Positions 57,527 through 64,000 of a stretch of 64,000 nt of DNA are shown piece after piece. A program made the translations under genes and the position numbers. Below the pieces are notes generated by a model. It made no database searches. It worked only from the letters and a program-made list of their open reading frames with translations, and was not told the origin of the DNA. Origin of the DNA: Eudorina sp. 2006-703-Eu-15 (lineage: Eukaryota > Chlorophyta > Chlorophyceae > Chlamydomonadales > Volvocaceae); the NCBI GenBank assembly GCA_003117195.1, contig BDSI01000033.1, positions 791,432 through 855,431 of the forward strand, read 5' to 3'. How positions within the stretch are numbered: the stretch's first letter is position 1; each line of letters starts with the position of its first letter.

Positions 57527-58934
57527 GCTGTAGGGCGCCGGCATCGTTCCTCGCGAGCCGTGCTCCGCGGGGTGGCGGGGGAGCCCTGGGGGCAAAGCCC
57601 TGCGCTGGGGGCGGAAGTCCTGCCCGCCTCGTCCTTTGCAGCTGGTTGCGGGCTTGCAGGCCGCGGAGCAAGGGGATGGCGTGGCGGAGAGAGATCGATT
57701 GCTTGCAGGTGGGCAGTGCGCCGGCCTGTTCGCCTCGGCCATTGGTGCCGATCGGCAAGGTTGTGAGGCGGCATCTTGCTGGGGCGAGTGTCGGCGCTGA
57801 GGACTGGTGGGCTAAATGGGCGTTAGTGCTCAATCGGTGGTTTTCACCATCACCAAGAGCTCGTGGACTAGACGGGGGGCCAATGGTGCAGCGCTATCAT
57901 CGCCATGCACTTGAGGGGGCAACCGATGAGACATCGTTGCTCGATCGGTGCTGTGACAGTTTAGAGGGCTGCGTCACACGAAGAAGAGGAGGAAGCATCG
58001 TGACCGGTTCATGGGGCCACGTCCTCTGCTCGTCCTATCCCTGTCCGTAGGAGTCGGCGCGGCGCTTGGCAATTGGCGCATCGATGGGGCAAAGGCCCTC
58101 GGCAAACAAGTAGTAATGAGGACTTGCTGCTGCTGCCTCAGTTATGTGCATGGATCCACCGATGTAAACCGCTTTGTAAGCACGCTACGAGACTCCCATA
58201 GAGGGGGCTCGCACCCCGCCACTGTCTGCTTCGCCTCATCCTTACATCCATGTCAGGCCTTCAAAGCATCCTCGAAACTTCGGAAGAAGCCCCAACGTCC
58301 ATGCCCCACTCAGTCAGGGAAAGCACGTTGTCCTTCAGAACCGACAAATCGGCCACTCGTGCGGCGTGACTGGGGAAACTGAGTTGGCAGCAGAAGAGAA
58401 GAAGGGGGTTCCACGAAAGCATGGTGGCTGTTGCTAGGCAATGATCAATCATCAATGCATCATGTTACAGTGAACTCCGGCGAGGCATCCTACGTGACCC
58501 CACAGCTACCGTCGCAGCCTGGCCAGCCGCCCAGCAAGCACCGCCTCCGGCCTTGCCGGCAAAATGCGCTCCCCGCCCCATCATCGTCAGTTGCACATAC
58601 ATTCATACCTTAAATGTCCTGTCATCCTGTGGTCAGCTCCCCTCGCAGCCCCTTCCCCCGGTGGACCCCTGCTCCGGTGGACCTGCTCTGTTCGCACTGC
58701 CACCGACTCCCCGCAGTGGCACCGCACCACCGTCGCGATCCACGTCCGCTTTCCAGGCCACACCACGAGTCGCTCCTAGCTCGGCATGCGGGCCCACTAC
58801 CGAAACTGCACTGCGCCGCCCGGGCATGCACTCCACGGACAGCCGCCGCACTCCACCGCTGCACTCCACGGACAGCCGCCGCGCTCCACCGCGGCGTCGG
58901 GCACCCGCTCCAACCCGCGACCCGCCCTGCTCTG
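57527..58934. other. intergenic region
   Basis: No exon could be supported. It contains the likely 3' UTR of the minus-strand J-domain gene to its right. Confidence 0.45.
58465..58469 (-). terminator. candidate TGTAA polyadenylation signal of the J-domain gene
   Basis: TTACA on the plus strand, about 470 bases beyond the stop at 58935. Confidence 0.45.
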
Positions 58935-60145
58935 CTAAGCCGCCGCCACGGCGCGGGTGAGCGCCGCGTAGGCTTGCTGCACCGCCTTGAAGCGCTCCGC
59001 CGCTGCCGCCTTCCCCGCCGCGTCCTTGCCGTGCTGCAAGTCCGGATGCGTCTCCTTGGCGCGGGTTCGGAAGGCCGCCTTGACCGCCGCGGCATCCAGC
59101 GATGCGCCCGGGTCGAGGCCGAGCGCCAGGATGTGCGGCCGCAGCTCGGGCGGGTGGCGCGACACCTGCTGGCTGCCGTACTGGGTACTGCCGTACTGGA
59201 ATCCGCCGTACGGATTCTGGTAGTGCTGGTAGTGCTGATGCGCGTTGTTGAAGTTGTTGGCGCCGGAGGAGGCGCGGTGGCCGGCGCCGCCAGCGGCCGC
59301 GGCCGCCGAGGCGGCCTGGAAGCGCTGCCACCAGCCCGCCGTGAACTGCTCCGCGTATTGCGACTGAAAGTGCGCGCGGGAGTGCTGCTGCTGCTGCTGC
59401 TGTTGATGCGACTGGGCGCTGCCGCCGGCTGCGGAGCCACCGGCAGCACCGACGCCCTCATTCCAGAACTGCGAGGCCCAGTCCCTGCAAGGGGCGCACG
59501 GGGTGCCGTGTATGGACCCCGGAGTAAGGAACGCCGTACGCCTGTCCACGGAACGTGTGTGGGGAGCCGCTGGGTGCCACCAGAGGGGACCCGTCGGTCA
59601 CCTCCCCCTCCCCCCTCCCCCCTCCCCCCTCCCCCCTCCCCCCTCCCAGCCACCTTCCGCACCCAGCTGCATCGCCGCCTCCGGCGGAGACGCCCAGCTG
59701 ATTCACCCGGGCACCTTCCGCTATTCCTTGCCGCAGCCGGATCCACCATAACTACATAACCATCACCGTAACTGCAGGGAGTCAACCCGATTCGTTGCCC
59801 CCTGTCGCCGCCCCTGCCTGTCCCCGGGCGCATGTCAAAGCGAAAAAAGGCACGGAGCGGCTGACCCCGCAGGCCGCAGCCCGCACCCCCATGCCGCCCG
59901 ACGCATGCGCTCACCGGTCGTCCTCAAACGCGGAGCGGTAGTACTTGCCACTGCCCCCGCCGCGCTCCGCCTCGTCCCGCGCCGCAAACTCCGCGTACTC
60001 CTCGTAGCTGACGAAGTGCCGCGGCCAGCGCCGAGCGAACCACGCCACGCCACGTCGGCCGCTGCGCCGGCCCCGGTCCTGGTCCTTCTCCTGCGGCTTC
60101 TCCTGCCTCTGCTGCTGTTGCCGTTGCTGTTTTTGCTGCTGCTGT

Positions 60146-60202
<57 letters not shown>

Positions 60203-61612
60203 GAAGCCTGGCTCCTGCGTTGCGAGCCACTCCCCTCCTCCCGTGCAGCCCTGGAAGCCGCCGCTGGCGCGCCCCGGTGGTGGTGTTGATGGTGGTGGTG
60301 GTGGTGGTGCTTCTGTTGTGGGTTGCTCCTGCCAGGGCCGCACGAGTGTTGCTGCTTTGCGTTGTAACCGCCCTGTTGACCGCTGTACCCGCCGCCGCCG
60401 GTGCGCCCACCCGCGGATGTCGCGCGCCCGACACTCTGGGCCGGTCGCCCGCCGTAGTACCATTCATCCTCGCCCGCCTCCTCCTCGTCCTCGGACTCCC
60501 ACCCGTGCCCGTGCCCGTGCCTGCTGCTGCGGAGTGACCCTCTGCGCCGAGGACCGCCATTCACCTCCGACGCTTCTTGGTCCTCGTCGGTGCCGTACAA
60601 TGCGGAGGACCGGTCCCAGTGGCGGCGTGACCCGCTGCCGCCGCCGCCGCAGCCCGCCACATCCGAGCGAGATCCGGAGGTCCGGTGATATTGCGGCCCG
60701 GCATGTCGCCAGCTGCCGGTGGCTCCGCCCCTGCCGTTGCTGTTGTTATTGTTGTTGCTGCTGCTGGTGTTAGTGGCGGCGCTGCGGCTCGATAGGATAC
60801 CTGCGGGGTCTTCGGCGCCGTCGGGGGCGTAGCCGTAGAGCTCTACACGGACGTGCGCGTGCGCGTGGTCCCGCGATTTGGGTCGGGGCTGTTCGAAGAT
60901 TATGTTGTGCAGATGGTCGTACTTATCGTCGTACGAATGATCAGCGCGCCCGCTACAGCCGGTGCCCGAGGCGGTGGAGCTGCCAGCGGATCTGTCGCTC
61001 GCGTGCTTGGCAGCGCTACTGCTGCTGCTGAAGCTGGCACCGACATTTGTGCTGTCGCTGCTGCTGTGGTGGTGGTTGTGCTGTTTGCGATTGAATCCGG
61101 CGGTGGTGCGGCGCGCAGGGCCTGGGTCTGTGCCGGTGTCGGGCAGGGAGTCGTTGGGACACGCGGTTTCACTGGGGTCCTCCGAGTTCGTCGCACCTGC
61201 GGTGAAGGGCGAATTTCCTCCGTCCGAATTTCATTGCGCAGAGCCCGTTCAAATGCTCATCGCGCCGCAAGTGAAGGCCAAGACGCGGCGTCCAAGCTGC
61301 GCAGGACGGTCAGAGCGGTCTCACCAGAACTCGCCCGTGTTTCCTCCCCCGATGTTCGCTGTGGTGGCACGCCTTGCAAGTGCTTGGACAGGAAGTGCAA
61401 GTCGTCGGGATGCAGGCGGTCTGGCAGCCGATCGGCGAAGGCCTCCAAACCCTGCGCACGCTTCACTCCACATGATGAAGCTGGTCTGGAACCTGTATAT
61501 ACTTCAAGTGGATGCCATCGCCGCGATGTTGCCTGGAGGCGGAGCAGCCGCAGGATTGTCAGCTGATGGCTTACGAAGCGGAAACGGTCGCTGTCAACAC
61601 CGTCAACCCCAT
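58935..61612 (-). CDS. protein with C-terminal J domain and long Gln/His/Asn-rich region
   Basis: Minus-strand exons: 61575-61612 (proposed start), 61325-61485, 59915-61196 and 58935-59484. They total 676 residues with consistent phase; the first exon is the least certain. The N-terminal part reads LEAFADRLPDRLHPDDLHFL. Then comes a polar region of about 380 residues with Asn, Ser, His and Gln runs, including a pure CAG-coded run of about 18 Gln. It is followed by conserved-looking aromatic segments (FARRWPRHFVSYEEYAEFAA, KYYRSAFEDDRDWASQFWNE, YAEQFTAGWWQRFQ). The last 70 residues form a J domain (ALGLDPGASLDAAAVKAAFR, HPD in ETHPDLQHGK, ERFKAVQQAYAALT). The HPD makes Hsp70 stimulation likely. 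A J domain at the extreme C-terminus is less common than at the N-terminus. The specific role is unknown. Confidence 0.8.
60108..60203. repeat. CAG/CTG trinucleotide run within the J-domain gene
   Basis: A CTG array on the plus strand, coding poly-Gln on the minus strand and interrupted at one end by AAA/AAG (Lys) codons. It is in frame in exon 3 of the J-domain gene. Confidence 0.95.
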
Positions 61613-62081
61613 CGTTCTCCCACCGTGCAAGATGGTACCAGAACTTCCAGAATTAAAGAAATCGGCAGTCCTGTTGACGCGGACAGCAGCGCACGCGACA
61701 TTGTTCAAGGCGAATTATAACGTCATAGTACTGAAAAACGAGTTATAAGTTCATCGATCATCAATATCAACTGAATGTAAAACAATTAAAAGACATGCTC
61801 GCGCGGCGACTTTTCGGCAGCTGAAAGTTTAACCGTTTAGCCGTACTTCAATAATGCTTCCATTCTTTCAGTCACCAAACGCACAATTATGTTATCGTAG
61901 GGTAGCTGAGATTTTGAGGCTTTGCAGGTGCAATTCTGTTAGGCGCAGGTGCAATTGCTTGCAAGTCTTCAAGAAGTTACGGTGCCGTCACTTCAGACCA
62001 AGCCACTAGGCGAAGCGGCTGTCAGATATACAACACCTGACGTAAGTTTAATTATCGCGGGCAGTGTTGCAGTTTTTCGGC
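61613..62081. promoter_or_regulatory. bidirectional promoter between the J-domain gene and the DDX24/Mak5-type helicase
   Basis: About 470 bases separate divergent starts (less if the J-domain gene begins elsewhere). The middle (61.74-62.05 kb) is strikingly AT-rich for this genome. A 13-base near-repeat GCAGGTGCAATT occurs at about 61925 and 61945. Confidence 0.45.
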
Positions 62082-64000
62082 ATGCCCGGCAAGGCGCTTG
62101 CTGCTGGCGGCGGCGGGCCGACCACGCGGAAGGTCAAGCGCACAAAACCAGCGCCCGACGGCGCGCGAGGCAGCAAACGGGAGCGTTCTGACGCCCTACA
62201 GCTCGAGGAGCTGCGCAAGCGAGCCGTCCCCACGGGCGCCAAGCCGCCGCGGCGCAAGGGCGCGGCGCCGCCGCCCGGCGCCGTCGACTGGCCTGTCAAG
62301 GCCCTGCCGGCGGACCGAGGTGATGGCCCCCCGAAGAAGCGCCGGAAGCGCGGCGCCGCATTTTGGGACAGCCTGCCGGGCTGGAAGGAGGTGGAGGTGG
62401 GCGACGACTTCCTGCTGGGTGCTGAGGAGGGCGGCTTTGCGGGGCTGGAGATCCTGGACGACCCTGCCGTACTAGAGCAGTACATGGTCGCCGGCGACGG
62501 CAATGGCGACGGTGGCGACGGGGACGCCGCCGGCGATCTGGACGAGCAGGCGGACGCGGGAGGTAGCGGCGCCGGCGCTGGCAGAGCCGACGAAACCGGC
62601 GGGGCCGATGTCGCCGCCGAGACGGGCAAGAAGAGCAAGAAGGATGAGAAGAATGAAAAGAGTGAGAAAAGTTTGAAGAAGAATGAGAAGAAGGGCAAGG
62701 CGGCGGATGTCAAGGACGCCAAGGCGGACGCGCAGGATGGCGCGGCGGCGGCGGAGGAGGAGGACGCCGCCGCCGCGGCGGATGCGGGCACGGCGGAGGC
62801 TGCGGCGGAGGAGAGGAGGATACGGCAACGGGAGCGCCTGAAGGCGAAGAAAGCCCGTCGGAAGGAGCGCCGGCTGCAGCGGCTGGCGGCAGGCGGCGGT
62901 GGCTCGGGGTCCGGCGCTGACGTCAGCGACGACGTCGACGCCGCCGTGGCGGAGGACCAGCGGCCCGCCGCCAACGCCGCTGCGAAGTCAACAAAGCCGT
63001 CCAAGGCGGCGAAGTCCGCCAAGGTCGCTGCTGCCTCTGTGGATGTCACAGCAGAGGACGGCTCAGAGGAGGGCTTCGACGGAGACGCGGACGAGGTGGC
63101 GTCCGACGATGACGACCTGGACGAGCTTCTAGTTGACAGTTTGGACGATATGGACGATTCGGACGAGCAGGACAATGAGGTGGAGCAGGACGATGAGGAG
63201 GAGCAGGACGACGTTGATGAAGACGAAGAGGAGATGATGGAGGAGGAGATGGAGGACGAGGAGGAGGACAAGCAGGGTCGCCAAGGGCAGCGCCAGCAGC
63301 GGCAGCCGGTGGCAGCGGGAGCCCGCTCCCAGCCAGGCGGCGAGGCCCCGGACATGAGCGCTTGGGCCGAGTTTGAGCTGCACCCCGACGTGGTGGCGGC
63401 CCTGGCGACCTGCGGGTTCGCCGCCCCCACCCCCATCCAGAGGGAGTGCCTCCACCCGGCCATCCGGGCTCGGGCGGACATCATCGGGGCGGCCCAGACG
63501 GGTTCCGGAAAGACGCTGGCCTTTGGTCTGCCCATCCTGCACGTGCTGGCAACGGAGCGGGCGGCAACAGCCGCGGCGGCGGTGGCGGAAGGTCTGGCGG
63601 AAGATCTGGCGGAAGGGGAGGAGCAGGTGGCGGAGGAGGAGGAGGAGGAGGAGGAGGAGGAGGAGGAGGCTGCGGGAACTGGGGAGGAGTCGGGCGGTGG
63701 GGAAAGTGAGGAGGAGGAGGAGGGGGAGGAGGACAAGGAGGAGCAGCAGAAGGAGCCGAAGAGCCGCAAGCGGCAGCGGCGACTGGAGAGGCTGCAGCGG
63801 CACAGGCAGCAGCAGAAGCAGCAGCGACAAAAGAAGCAGAAAAACGGGCAGCAGAGCCAAAAACAGAGCCAGAGCCAGGCCCAGGACCAGGCGGGGCCCA
63901 GGCCGGTCCCCGGACCGCTGCGGGCGCTCATCCTCACACCCACTCGTGAGCTTGCCCTGCAGGTGGGCGGGGCTGGGTGGGGATCTGATGGGCCATCTCC
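62082..64000 (+). CDS. DDX24: DEAD-box RNA helicase of the DDX24/Mak5 group (5' exon, truncated by window end)
   Basis: This is an ATP-dependent RNA helicase of 60S ribosomal-subunit biogenesis (family knowledge). The first coding exon runs 62082-63962 (627 codons) to a CAG|GTGGGC donor; the rest lies beyond the window. The N-terminus is basic and carries the group's conserved segment [20 protein letters not shown] followed by [11 protein letters not shown]. Long Lys/Glu and Asp/Glu runs precede the helicase core: [20 protein letters not shown], the Q motif [12 protein letters not shown], and motif [10 protein letters not shown] (about residue 470). Motif Ia ([12 protein letters not shown], about residue 615) follows only after an insert of roughly 120 residues, Glu-rich then Gln/Lys-rich. 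Insertion between motifs I and Ia is a feature of DDX24/Mak5 proteins. The start is the only ATG before the conserved sequence. Confidence 0.9.
   Translation, partial: MPGKALAAGGGGPTTRKVKRTKPAPDGARGSKRERSDALQLEELRKRAVPTGAKPPRRKGAAPPPGAVDWPVKALPADRGDGPPKKRRKRGAAFWDSLPGWKEVEVGDDFLLGAEEGGFAGLEILDDPAVLEQYMVAGDGNGDGGDGDAAGDLDEQADAGGSGAGAGRADETGGADVAAETGKKSKKDEKNEKSEKSLKKNEKKGKAADVKDAKADAQDGAAAAEEEDAAAAADAGTAEAAAEERRIRQRERLKAKKARRKERRLQRLAAGGGGSGSGADVSDDVDAAVAEDQRPAANAAAKSTKPSKAAKSAKVAAASVDVTAEDGSEEGFDGDADEVASDDDDLDELLVDSLDDMDDSDEQDNEVEQDDEEEQDDVDEDEEEMMEEEMEDEEEDKQGRQGQRQQRQPVAAGARSQPGGEAPDMSAWAEFELHPDVVAALATCGFAAPTPIQRECLHPAIRARADIIGAAQTGSGKTLAFGLPILHVLATERAATAAAAVAEGLAEDLAEGEEQVAEEEEEEEEEEEEAAGTGEESGGGESEEEEEGEEDKEEQQKEPKSRKRQRRLERLQRHRQQQKQQRQKKQKNGQQSQKQSQSQAQDQAGPRPVPGPLRALILTPTRELALQVGGAGWGSDGPS

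Noticed and set aside
61325..61496. Alternative start MWSEACAGFGG with a transit-peptide-like Arg/Ala composition
   Set aside because: That frame has poor third-position GC, and joining it needs a weak acceptor. The neighbouring frame (RAQGLEAFADRLPDRL) has proper codon bias and fits the splice phase.
62048..63943. A 631-codon open frame on the minus strand
   Set aside because: It is the antisense shadow of the GC-rich first exon of the DDX24/Mak5-type helicase, whose plus-strand frame has conserved helicase motifs.
1..64000. CRISPR arrays, rRNA genes, IS elements, bacterial promoters or ribosome-binding sites
   Set aside because: Intron-split genes, eukaryotic protein families and polyadenylation-type signals show a eukaryotic nuclear sequence. 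No spaced direct-repeat array or rRNA core was seen.

Overview
The window is nuclear DNA of a green alga, most likely a volvocine (Chlamydomonas/Volvox-type) species. The evidence is very GC-rich exons, genes split by many GT-AG introns, long Gly/Ala/Pro/Gln low-complexity inserts inside conserved proteins, TGTAA polyadenylation-type signals downstream of several stops, and abundant microsatellites. No operon, CRISPR array, rRNA or convincing tRNA gene was seen. All coding models below were assembled by eye from splice-phase-compatible exons.

Layout. 1-1283: intergenic or the end of an unseen gene, with one copy of a dispersed repeat. 1284-9971 (+): a 13-exon PIF1-family DNA helicase with a disordered N-terminus and a C-terminal CCHC zinc knuckle. 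11588-15715 (+): a mitochondrial-type DnaJ protein that lacks the cysteine-rich domain. 15.7-23.3 kb: a less GC-rich, mostly gene-free stretch holding one small minus-strand gene (18916-19410). 23302-27670 (+): a large low-complexity protein with Sfi1-like helical repeats. 30954-32709 (-) and 33204-35447 (+): casein kinase 1 and the KH-domain ribosome-assembly factor PNO1, head to head. 39356-41680 (+): the 3' part of an unrecognised gene. 43512-49957 (-): a TTC5-type TPR/OB protein. 51280-53719 (+): an unrecognised protein with one hydrophobic segment. 55908-56639 (-): a CPYC glutaredoxin. 57284-57526 (+): a possible terminal exon. 58935-61612 (-): a protein with a C-terminal J domain. 62082 to the window end (+): the first exon of a DDX24/Mak5-type DEAD-box helicase, cut by the window edge.

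The genes are housekeeping loci rather than one pathway. Two (PNO1 and the DDX24/Mak5-like helicase) belong to ribosome biogenesis, two carry J domains, and TTC5 in mammals controls tubulin mRNA stability. The most unusual signal is non-coding. A short repeat (core GGCAGCAGCGCAGTTTG followed by ATGTCTACCAATTTCC) recurs about nine times. Wherever the host gene is resolved it lies inside an intron, in the host gene's sense orientation, roughly 45-120 bases upstream of the 3' splice site. Many introns of the helicase gene also have a G-rich 5' half and a C-rich 3' half that could pair.
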